Below are positions 1 to 5,092 of a stretch of DNA of 5,092 nt, one piece after another. This stretch comes from an uncultured Austwickia sp. Lineage in GTDB: Bacteria > Actinomycetota > Actinomycetes > Actinomycetales > Dermatophilaceae. The translations under genes were made by a program, and so were the position numbers. The DNA is taken from NCBI GenBank assembly GCA_934678955.1, contig CAKUSI010000292.1, forward strand, positions 1-5,092, read 5' to 3'. The notes below the pieces were generated by a model. It saw only the letters and a list, made by a program, of their open reading frames with translations. It made no database searches and had not been told where the DNA came from. Position 1 is the first letter of the stretch; each line of letters starts with the position of its first letter.

Positions 1-67
1 GTGTACGAGTGTCGCCGGCCATGTGGGGATCGACCAATCCTCGAGCGGTGGGGTGGGGAGAGCTCAT
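1..67 (-). CDS. 5' end of an unidentified divergent gene (partial)
   Basis: On the minus strand an ATG at 67-65 opens a frame that stays open for 22 codons to the window edge (begins MSSPHPTARG, continues LVDPHMAGDTRT). It is preceded by GGAGGT (complement of 72-77) four bases before the ATG, the strongest ribosome binding site in the window. The gene would be transcribed away from the GTPase operon, so 68-309 would be a shared divergent control region. The visible residues belong to no family I recognise, and no function is proposed. Third positions are only moderately GC-rich (about two thirds), as can happen at gene starts, so codon use neither confirms nor rejects it. The plus strand also has an ATG at 66-68 with a fair SD, so the strand choice is uncertain. 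Roughly even odds that this is real. Confidence 0.45.
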   Translation of the reverse strand, partial: MSSPHPTARGLVDPHMAGDTRT

Positions 68-71
68 GACG

Positions 72-77
72 ACCTCC
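72..77 (-). promoter_or_regulatory. Shine-Dalgarno site of the divergent minus-strand gene
   Basis: Read on the minus strand this is GGAGGT, a near-perfect anti-16S match, separated by four bases (CGTC) from the ATG at 67-65. It is the main reason for calling a gene on this strand at the left edge. Confidence 0.45.
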
Positions 78-100
78 GTGTCGTGGGCCTTCGCGAACCG

Positions 101-152
101 GGAGCGAAGCGCTCCGGCCGGCGTCGGCCGGTCGGGCCATCCGTGGCCCGAC
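101..152. repeat. cluster of three adjacent GC hairpins in the divergent intergenic region
   Basis: Three perfect inverted repeats lie head to tail. First, 101-106 pairs with 110-115 (GGAGCG/CGCTCC, 3-base loop). Second, 114-119 pairs with 126-131 (CCGGCC/GGCCGG, 6-base loop). Third, 131-139 pairs with 144-152 (GTCGGGCCA/TGGCCCGAC), a 9-bp stem capped by TCCG, which fits the stable UNCG tetraloop pattern in RNA. Neighbouring hairpins share one or two bases, so they may compete. Only a loose T-rich patch (TTCTTT, 161-166) follows. The cluster could be a structured 5' leader of either divergent transcript, a terminator from the left, or operator dyads. The core of the third hairpin recurs upstream of ssb (3787-3804). 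The structure is seen directly; its function is unknown. Confidence 0.5.
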
Positions 153-191
153 GCGTGGGGTTCTTTCCCATCGGCACGCACGGGGCGAGAG

Positions 192-201
192 TGAGGCCTC
201 A
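192..201. repeat. 10-bp perfect palindrome TGAGGCCTCA
   Basis: An uninterrupted self-complementary decamer about 110 bases before the chosen GTPase start and about 125 bases before the divergent start. It could be half of an operator, but a decamer palindrome can also arise by chance in GC-rich DNA. Its TGAGG also acts as a possible SD for an alternative GTG start at 205. Confidence 0.2.
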
Positions 202-249
202 TACGTGGTCGTTCTTCCGGACCCTGCGCCCGCCGCCTCGCGATCCCTC

Positions 250-255
250 TACCCT
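250..255 (+). promoter_or_regulatory. weak candidate -10 element of the GTPase operon
   Basis: TACCCT fits the actinobacterial TANNNT -10 pattern and sits about 55 bases before the chosen start at 310, where a promoter for the operon is expected. I found no good -35 hexamer 16-19 bases upstream (that stretch is CG-rich), so support is the -10 match and the location only. Confidence 0.25.
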
Positions 256-309
256 GGTCGGGTCGCACCCACGCGGCGCGGCTGGTTGGATTCGAACACC
301 CGAGTGAAG

Positions 310-2025
310 ATGATGGGCCCCGTGACGATTTCGACCTCCTCCGACGACCTGACGCACGCCGTCAGGCTGCTCCGGGACGAGGTCGCCGTCGTGGATCTAC
401 CCCTTGACGTGGCGGGGGCGGACCAGGCCCGGGTGGCGCGTCACGACATGCTCGCGCAGCTCGACGACTACGTGATCCCGCGGCTCGCGGACATCGAGGC
501 GCCGATGCTCGCGGTCGTGGGCGGGTCTACGGGCGCGGGCAAGTCCACGCTGGTCAACAGCCTGGCCGGGCAGGTGGTCAGCCTCGCCGGCGTGCTGCGG
601 CCCACGACGCGGGCCAGCGTGCTCGTCCACCACCCGTCCGATGAGCACTGGTTCGAGGGGACCCGGATCCTGCCGGGACTCGCTCGCGTCAGCGGCCCCG
701 CGACCAGCGACGACCCGGGCGCCGTCCGCCTGGCGGCCGCCGAGGGCCTGCCCGCCGGCATCGCGCTGCTCGACGCCCCCGACATCGACTCCGTGGTGGA
801 GGCCAACCGGGACCTCGCCCGTCAACTGCTGGGAGCGGCGGATCTGTGGCTGTTCGTGACCACAGCGTCGCGGTACGCCGACGCGGTCCCCTGGACCTTC
901 CTCCGTCAGGCGTCCGAGCGGGGCACGTCGGTGGCGATCGTGCTCGACCGGGTCCCGCCGGAGGCCGTCGTCGCGATCGGTGACCACCTGGCGGGCATGC
1001 TCGCGAAGGAGGGGCTGACCTCGGCGCCGGTCTTCACGCTGACCGAGGCCCACCTGGACGCCCAGGGACTGCTGCCCGAGATGGAGGTCGCGCCCCTGCG
1101 GGAATGGCTCACACGCCTCGGAGAGGACGCGCGGGCGCGGGGCATCCTCGTGCGCCGCACATTGTCCGGCGCGCTGGACTCCATCGACGCGCGGGTGGAG
1201 GAACTGGCCGAGGCGAGCAGCATGCAGGTGCAGACCGTGCAGCAGCTGCGCACGATGGTGCAGACGGCGTACGCCGAGGCCAGCGCCGACGTCGAGCGGG
1301 GGATCAGCGACGGCTCGCTGCTGCGGGGGGAGGTCCTCGCCCGCTGGCAGGAGTACGTCGGGACCGGCGAGCTCTTCAAGAGCATCGAGGCAGCCGTCGG
1401 CCGCGTCCGCGACCGGGTCACCTCCGCCCTGACCGGCCGGCCCGCGCCGACCTCCGACCTGGGGGAGGCCCTGCACTCCGGCGTCGCCCAGCTGCTGCTC
1501 GCGCACGCGGAATCGGCCGCCGAGCAGGTCCGGCGCCGGTGGCTGCAGGTGCCCGGCGGCGAACCCGTGGTCGCCGCGCACCCCGAGCTGGGTTCGTTGC
1601 CCCAGGAGATGCCCGCCGAGGTGGAGCGCCTGGTCCGCGAGTGGCAGGACGACATCCTGGAGCTGGTCCGCGCCGAAGGGAAGGACCGGCGGACGACCGC
1701 ACGGGTGCTCTCGTTCGGGGTCAACGCGCTCGGGGTGGTGCTGATGCTCGTGGTGTTCAGCCACACGATGGGGCTCACCGGCGCGGAGGTCGGCGTGGCC
1801 GGCGGCTCGGCCGTGCTCGCGCAGCGCCTCCTGGAGGCGATCTTCGGCGACCAGGCGGTCCGCGAGCTGGCCCGCAAGGCCCGCGAGGGCCTCATCGAAC
1901 GCACGGATGCCCTCTACGCCGGGGAGGAGGAGCGGATTCTGTCCGCCCTGACCGACTACGACCTCGACACCGAGCAGCCGGAACGCCTGCTGCGCGCCGC
2001 TGCCTCCGTGAAGGCCAGCCGATGA
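310..2025 (+). CDS. dynamin-like membrane GTPase, first of a tandem pair (DynA/DynB-type)
   Basis: Predicted 571-residue GTPase acting at the inner face of the cytoplasmic membrane. The Walker A/G1 motif is GGSTGAGKST (about 71-80; Lys78). The G2 threonines lie in RPTTRA (97-102), and G3 is LLDAPDID (Asp155), with DxPD instead of DxPG. A YADA signature starts at Tyr189. Where G4 (N/TKxD) is expected the protein reads VLDRVP (211-216), an unusual form. Helical, probably coiled-coil segments follow (about 288-400). A hydrophobic stretch (about 466-484) and a glycine-rich second one (about 488-512) look like a C-terminal membrane hairpin. This architecture matches bacterial dynamin-like proteins. 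In Streptomyces the DynA/DynB pair stabilises FtsZ rings at sporulation septa, and a similar role here is inferred. Starts are uncertain: GTG at 205 has a fair SD, but the codons from 205 to 309 have clearly poorer GC3, so they look non-coding. GTG 322 is also possible, and ATG 310 is a compromise. The gene overlaps the next by four bases. Confidence 0.85.
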   Translation: MMGPVTISTSSDDLTHAVRLLRDEVAVVDLPLDVAGADQARVARHDMLAQLDDYVIPRLADIEAPMLAVVGGSTGAGKSTLVNSLAGQVVSLAGVLRPTTRASVLVHHPSDEHWFEGTRILPGLARVSGPATSDDPGAVRLAAAEGLPAGIALLDAPDIDSVVEANRDLARQLLGAADLWLFVTTASRYADAVPWTFLRQASERGTSVAIVLDRVPPEAVVAIGDHLAGMLAKEGLTSAPVFTLTEAHLDAQGLLPEMEVAPLREWLTRLGEDARARGILVRRTLSGALDSIDARVEELAEASSMQVQTVQQLRTMVQTAYAEASADVERGISDGSLLRGEVLARWQEYVGTGELFKSIEAAVGRVRDRVTSALTGRPAPTSDLGEALHSGVAQLLLAHAESAAEQVRRRWLQVPGGEPVVAAHPELGSLPQEMPAEVERLVREWQDDILELVRAEGKDRRTTARVLSFGVNALGVVLMLVVFSHTMGLTGAEVGVAGGSAVLAQRLLEAIFGDQAVRELARKAREGLIERTDALYAGEEERILSALTDYDLDTEQPERLLRAAASVKASR

Positions 2026-3695
2026 GACGCCGCGAACGACACCCCGCGCCTCCTGTGGCCGACCCGACGGTCACGCTGCGGACGGCCGTCGAGGGGCTGA
2101 CCAGCGCCCTGGACGCGGGCGGCACACACCTCCCGCCGGACCGCGTGGCCAGCGCCGAGCGAGTGCTGGCGAAGGCCGCCGAGCGGTTGTCCCTCTCCGG
2201 CGGGCATACGGTGGTCGCCCTGGCGGGCTCGACCGGAGGCGGCAAGTCGTCCCTGTTCAACGCGCTCGTCGGAGCGGAGGTCGCCAGGGTCGGCGCGCTG
2301 CGCCCGACCACGTCGCGCATTTCCGCCGCCGTGTGGGGCCCGGACTCGGCCGCCGACCTGCTCGACTGGGTCGGCGCGGAGCAGCGACACCACGTCGCGC
2401 CGGGTTCGACGGGCGCGTTCGGGTGGGGCCGCCCCGGGGACATACCGACCGGGCCGGACGGACTGGTCCTGCTCGACCTTCCCGACGTGGACTCGCTGCG
2501 GCCGGAGCACCGCGCCGAGGCAGACCGTGTCCTCGCTCTCGCGGACGTGTTCGTCTGGGTGACCGACCCGCAGAAGTACGCCGACGCGCTGCTGCACGAG
2601 CAGTACCTGCGCCGAGCGACCCGGCACGAGGCGGTCACGCTCGTCGTGCTGAACCAGGCGGACCGGGTCACGCCGCAGGAGGCGGAGGAGTGCCGCGCCG
2701 ACCTGCACCGGCTGCTGGGTGAGGATGGCCTGCCCGCGACCGAGGTGATGCTGACCTCGACCCGTACCGGGCAGGGACTGCCCGAACTGCGCGAAGCCCT
2801 GATGGGCGCGACGGCCGCCGCCACCGCGGCGCGGGCTCGACTCCTGGCCGACGTGCAGCGGGAGGCCGATGCGCTCGCTCCCCACGTGGGCAACTCGGAG
2901 CCGAGCGTCGACGTGGAGGCGGACAGTGAGCTGCTCGAGGCGCTGAGCCGGGCCGCCGGGATCCCCATCGTGTTGCAGTCGGTGGCCGCGGACTACCGGC
3001 GCCAGGCGGACTCGCGGGTCGGCTGGCCCTACGTGCGGTGGGTACGGCGGCTCCGCCCCGATCCGCTGAAACGATTGCGCCTGGAAGGCGCCGGGTCGGC
3101 CGCGCACGACGTGGCCGTGCTGCTGGGGCGCTCGTCGCTGCCGCAGCCGACGCCCTCGGCCCGCGCCGCCGTGGAGCTGACGAGCCGCAAGCTCGGTACG
3201 CGCGCGTCGCGGGGGCTGCCGGGTCAGTGGGCGCTCGCCGTCCAGGACGCGGCGACGCCCGACCGCGCCCTCCTGGGCGACGCGCTGGACCAGGCGATCC
3301 TGCGGACCCCGCTCCGTGACCGGAGCCCGCTGTGGTGGGGACTGGTCAACGTCCTGCACGTGGTGTTCGCGCTGGCGGCGGCGGCCGGCCTGGTGTGGCT
3401 GCTGGTGCTCGCGGCGTTCGGCTTCCTGCAGATGCCGGTGGCCGAGGTGCCGAGCTGGGGTCCGTTCCCGCTGCCCACGGTGCTGCTCGCAGGGGGAGTG
3501 CTCGGCGGGCTGGCACTGGCAGCGCTGATTCGTCCCTTCGCGCGGGCCGGCGCCCGTCGCCGACGCGAGCAGGTCGAACAACGACTCCGCGCCCAGATCG
3601 GCGAGGTGGCCGAGGACCACTTGCTCAGGCCCGTCAGGGGCGTGCTGGAGGAGCATCGGCGCACCCGCGAGGGCCTCACGGCGGCCCGCAGCTGA
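2022..3695 (+). CDS. membrane-anchored GTPase, second of the pair (YfjP/DynA-DynB-type)
   Basis: 557-residue partner and paralogue of the preceding GTPase. The start ATG overlaps the upstream stop as ATGA, with GAAGG about 7 bases before it, so the two are probably translationally coupled and made in similar amounts. G1 is AGSTGGGKSS (Lys75). The G2 threonines are in RPTTSR (94-99), and G3 is LLDLPDVD (Asp152), again DxPD. KYADA occurs at 185-189, the same 34-residue distance from G3 as in the first protein. Unlike its partner it keeps a near-canonical G4, NQAD (211-214), and has a plausible G5 around Ser246. A long hydrophobic segment (about 437-468) and a second (about 482-506) form a membrane hairpin. 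The tail after it is strongly basic (RRRR) and helical. Databases often label such proteins 'GTPase', 'YfjP' or even 'ABC transporter', but no ABC signature is present. Membrane remodelling at division septa together with the first protein is the inferred role. Confidence 0.88.
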   Translation: MRRRERHPAPPVADPTVTLRTAVEGLTSALDAGGTHLPPDRVASAERVLAKAAERLSLSGGHTVVALAGSTGGGKSSLFNALVGAEVARVGALRPTTSRISAAVWGPDSAADLLDWVGAEQRHHVAPGSTGAFGWGRPGDIPTGPDGLVLLDLPDVDSLRPEHRAEADRVLALADVFVWVTDPQKYADALLHEQYLRRATRHEAVTLVVLNQADRVTPQEAEECRADLHRLLGEDGLPATEVMLTSTRTGQGLPELREALMGATAAATAARARLLADVQREADALAPHVGNSEPSVDVEADSELLEALSRAAGIPIVLQSVAADYRRQADSRVGWPYVRWVRRLRPDPLKRLRLEGAGSAAHDVAVLLGRSSLPQPTPSARAAVELTSRKLGTRASRGLPGQWALAVQDAATPDRALLGDALDQAILRTPLRDRSPLWWGLVNVLHVVFALAAAAGLVWLLVLAAFGFLQMPVAEVPSWGPFPLPTVLLAGGVLGGLALAALIRPFARAGARRRREQVEQRLRAQIGEVAEDHLLRPVRGVLEEHRRTREGLTAARS

Positions 3696-3700
3696 GGTCG

Positions 3701-3726
3701 TCCACACCCCCTGCCGAGGGAGTGGA
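3701..3726 (+). terminator. imperfect hairpin just after the GTPase operon
   Basis: Beginning five bases after the stop codon, TCCAC (3701-3705) pairs with GTGGA (3722-3726). After one A/A mismatch, CCC (3707-3709) pairs with GGG (3718-3720) around a short loop. No U-tract follows, which is common for actinobacterial terminators. The stem is modest, so it may only attenuate, and ssb could still be reached by read-through. Two sequences resembling DnaA boxes overlap its edges. Confidence 0.35.
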
Positions 3727-3786
3727 GATCCACAGGCCGCCCGATGGTGGGGGCGCGCGCCGCCTCTGGCCGCGAGGGTGAGGGCG

Positions 3787-3804
3787 TCGGGCCGAGCGGC
3801 CCGA
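3787..3804. repeat. 7-bp hairpin upstream of ssb, same arms as the hairpin at 132-151
   Basis: TCGGGCC (3787-3793) and GGCCCGA (3798-3804) form a perfect stem with a four-base GAGC loop, 50 bases before the ssb start. The same arms, with a 6-base spacer, occur at 132-151 upstream of the GTPase operon. It may be an attenuator or terminator in the leader, or a protein-binding dyad. I saw no clear -10/-35 in 3696-3853, so ssb might be co-transcribed with the GTPase genes. Confidence 0.4.
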
Positions 3805-3838
3805 GACCCGGGTGGATCATCCGTCCGGGGAGGCCCGC

Positions 3839-3846
3839 AGGGAAGG
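3839..3846 (+). promoter_or_regulatory. ribosome binding site deciding the ssb start
   Basis: AGGGAAGG lies seven bases before the ATG at 3854. It supports that start, which gives the family-typical MNETYVT N-terminus, over the longer in-frame ATG at 3812. Confidence 0.6.
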
Positions 3847-3853
3847 CGCGGAG

Positions 3854-4537
3854 ATGAACGAGACCTACGTGACGATGATCGGCAACGCGGTGGAGGACCC
3901 GGTGCGTCGGACGACGCGCAGTGGGACGCCGTTCGTGACGTTCCGGATCGCCTCGACGGTGCGGCGGCGACGACCGGACGGCGAGTACGAGGACGCGGGC
4001 ACGAGCTTCGTGAACGTGATGGCGTTCCGGCAGTTGGCCCGCAACATCGCGGACTCGGTCTCCAAGGGGCAACCCCTCGTCGTCAACGGGAGGTTGAGGG
4101 TGAATCGGTGGCAGCGGGAGGAACGCAGCGGGGTGTCCGTGGAGATCGACGCCAACAGCGTGGGTCACGACCTCACGCGCGGGGTCTCCAAGTTCACGAA
4201 GGTGCTGCCCCTGCGCCTGGAGCAGGGCAGCAATCCCGCCCGGGTGCCGGGGGAAGACCGGTGGGAGGGTGCCGGGCAGGGCGGGCGCTTCGAGGGAACG
4301 GCGGTACGCGAGGTGGCTCCGTACGATCCGGACGGTCCGGCGGCCGACATCGACCTGTCAGGGTGCGTGGAACTGCCGGACGGGGTGGAGCTGTCGCACA
4401 TCATGGACCTGCTGGGCGACGACGATCCGTCCGGTGGAGGGAACCTTTCGGAGGGCGTGGGGATGACGGACGACATCGACGACGGGCCACTGGACCTCGG
4501 CGGCGCGGGTGGCCTGACCTCGCGGTTGACCGGCTGA
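3854..4537 (+). CDS. ssb: single-stranded DNA-binding protein, SsbB-type without acidic C-terminal tip
   Basis: 227-residue protein. Residues about 3-107 form the SSB OB-fold: MNETYVTMIGN start, DPVRR, FVTFRIAS, the TSFVNVMAFRQLARNIADSV block, then KGQPLVVNGRLRVNRW and a VEIDANSVGHDL end strand. SSB coats exposed single-stranded DNA, normally as a tetramer, during replication, repair or segregation. The start of the protein resembles the second actinobacterial paralogue, SsbB (S. coelicolor SCO2683), which is implicated in chromosome segregation during sporulation. It does not end in the DDDIPF-like tip that recruits repair and replication proteins; it ends LTSRLTG. Residues about 125-227 are a low-complexity Gly/Asp-rich tail with an internal acidic patch (TDDIDDGPLDL) near the end. 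This makes it longer than the minimal tail-less SsbB as I remember it. A main replicative SSB is expected elsewhere in the genome. SSB identity is firm; the SsbB subtype is probable. Confidence 0.9.
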   Translation: MNETYVTMIGNAVEDPVRRTTRSGTPFVTFRIASTVRRRRPDGEYEDAGTSFVNVMAFRQLARNIADSVSKGQPLVVNGRLRVNRWQREERSGVSVEIDANSVGHDLTRGVSKFTKVLPLRLEQGSNPARVPGEDRWEGAGQGGRFEGTAVREVAPYDPDGPAADIDLSGCVELPDGVELSHIMDLLGDDDPSGGGNLSEGVGMTDDIDDGPLDLGGAGGLTSRLTG

Positions 4538-4555
4538 AGAGTCACCCCCCACGTT

Positions 4556-4595
4556 CCCGGTCACGGCCCGCCGCTGTGGCCGGGTCGTGGCCGGG
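4556..4595 (+). terminator. strong hairpin terminator after ssb
   Basis: Arms 4556-4570 and 4581-4595 pair over 15 bp with two G-U wobbles (T4561/G4590 and G4566/T4585), around a 10-base loop (4571-4580). It begins 18 bases after the ssb stop and no gene covers it. No T-run follows, in line with the U-tract-less hairpin terminators common in high-GC actinobacteria. A 9-base direct repeat GTGGCCGGG (4576-4584, 4587-4595) overlaps its 3' arm. It should separate the ssb transcript from ettA. Confidence 0.7.
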
Positions 4596-4740
4596 CCTGG
4601 CCCGTCTCACACGTGGCGGGGTTGCCGTGCCGCGCCTGGTCGTGGACTGTATGGCCCCTGGCGGGGTGACCGTCCTGCCATGTGACGGGGCGGCCTTGCG
4701 CTTCGGGAGGGAGCGATTCGGGCGGGGCGCCGGCGACGGC

Positions 4741-4746
4741 TAGCCT
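4741..4746 (+). promoter_or_regulatory. candidate -10 element of a leaderless ettA promoter
   Basis: TAGCCT matches TANNNT and ends seven bases before the ATG at 4754. Transcription would therefore start at or next to the A of the start codon. The ettA ATG lacks a convincing SD (GGCGGGC only), which fits a leaderless mRNA. The -35 is weak (TTCGGG, 4717-4722, 18-base spacer). Confidence 0.45.
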
Positions 4747-4753
4747 GGCGGGC

Positions 4754-5092
4754 ATGGCGGAGTTCATCTACACCATGACCAAGGCCCGCAAGGCCGTTGG
4801 CGACAAGCTGATCCTCGATGACGTGACGATGGCGTTCTACCCGGGCGCCAAGATCGGCATGGTCGGGCCCAACGGCGCCGGCAAGTCGACGATCCTGAAG
4901 ATCATGGCCGGGCTCGACCAGCCCTCCAACGGGGAGGCGCGGCTGTCCCCGGGATACTCCGTCGGCATCCTGCTGCAGGAGCCGCCGCTGAATGAGGACA
5001 AGGACGTGCTCGGCAACGTCGAGGAGGGCCTCGGCGAGATCAAGCGCAAGCTCGACCGGTTCAACGAGATCTCTGCCCTGATGGCCGAGCCC
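4754..5092 (+). CDS. ettA: energy-dependent translational throttle protein EttA (ABC-F), N-terminal part
   Basis: The first 113 codons of EttA; the full protein is about 555-560 residues, so roughly four fifths lie beyond the right edge. EttA is a soluble ABC-F ATPase that binds the ribosomal E site. In E. coli it gates the first peptide-bond steps according to the ATP/ADP ratio. The start MAEFIYTM is the family hallmark (E. coli MAQFVYTM). Walker A is GPNGAGKST (38-46), GEARLSPG follows (60-67), and the Q-loop glutamine is Gln75 in LLQEPPLN. The beginning of the helical insertion of the first ABC domain ([13 protein letters not shown]...ALMAEP) is visible. No membrane segment is present, as expected for ABC-F. 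The gene follows a strong terminator and a probable leaderless promoter, so it is likely its own transcription unit and not part of the GTPase/ssb group. Confidence 0.95.
   Translation, partial: MAEFIYTMTKARKAVGDKLILDDVTMAFYPGAKIGMVGPNGAGKSTILKIMAGLDQPSNGEARLSPGYSVGILLQEPPLNEDKDVLGNVEEGLGEIKRKLDRFNEISALMAEP

Noticed and set aside
66..194. 42-codon plus-strand ORF with a fair SD
   Set aside because: It runs through the three hairpins, shows no protein features, and competes with the better-supported minus start.
281..305. GGATTCGAAC resembling the complement of a tRNA T-loop
   Set aside because: The flanking bases do not form the 5-bp T stem and there is no acceptor, D or anticodon arm nearby.
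290..306. TCGAAC half-site resembling an actinobacterial LexA/SOS box
   Set aside because: The second half-site (GTTCG) is missing; GAGTG stands in its place.
397..1764. Long minus-strand open frames opposite both GTPases (also 906-1904, 1892-2968, 1956-3707)
   Set aside because: Antisense shadows typical of high-GC DNA; compositionally biased (His/Arg/Gly or Ser/Arg), with no recognisable motifs, while the plus strand encodes clear GTPase domains.
1104..2021. Long in-frame extension upstream of the second GTPase (open from 1104)
   Set aside because: It lies in another frame over the first GTPase, is Arg/Ala/Gly-rich shadow translation, and the real start is the ATGA-coupled ATG at 2022.
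3744..3857. 37-codon ORF whose TGA overlaps the ssb ATG (ATGA), suggestive of a coupling leader peptide
   Set aside because: It has no SD, its sequence is Gly/Arg/Pro-rich and low-complexity, and ssb has its own good SD; the overlap is probably chance.
3778..4743. 321-codon open frame overlapping ssb
   Set aside because: Shadow frame of ssb: Arg/Gly-rich, with no domain, while the ssb frame has a full OB fold.
4561..4767. 68-codon minus-strand ORF between ssb and ettA
   Set aside because: It covers the terminator hairpin and the ettA start, has no good SD and is low-complexity.

Overview
This is a very GC-rich window (above 70% G+C by eye). Its genes use mostly G or C at third codon positions, and the protein families point to a sporulating, filamentous actinomycete. 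A Streptosporangiales/Nocardiopsis-like or Streptomyces-like source is my best guess from protein similarity as I remember it, not a proven assignment.

Layout from left to right. (1) Positions 1-67 probably hold the first 22 codons of a minus-strand gene that runs off the left edge; it has a strong Shine-Dalgarno site but is not identifiable. (2) Positions 68-309 are a non-coding divergent region with a cluster of three GC hairpins (101-152), a 10-bp palindrome and a weak candidate promoter. (3) Positions 310-2025 and 2022-3695 encode two tandem, translationally coupled (ATGA overlap) membrane-anchored GTPases. Each has an N-terminal dynamin/Era-like GTPase domain, a helical middle and a hydrophobic C-terminal hairpin. 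They are clearly paralogous and resemble the actinobacterial dynamin-like/YfjP-type GTPase pair, of which Streptomyces DynA/DynB are the studied examples. (4) After 158 bp holding two hairpins, 3854-4537 encodes a single-stranded DNA-binding protein of the actinobacterial SsbB type, without the usual acidic C-terminal tip. (5) A long 15-bp-stem hairpin at 4556-4595 should end that transcript. (6) At 4754 the ABC-F protein EttA begins, probably from a leaderless promoter, and runs off the right edge.

How they may work together: the two GTPases are very likely made together and act at the membrane as a heteromeric pair. In Streptomyces a dynamin-like pair stabilises FtsZ rings during sporulation septation, and the SsbB paralogue is implicated in chromosome segregation during sporulation. 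Finding both types of gene side by side suggests a cytokinesis plus DNA-segregation neighbourhood. That link is inference. EttA appears to be a separate transcription unit with a housekeeping translation role. I saw no mobile element, CRISPR array, tRNA or rRNA.
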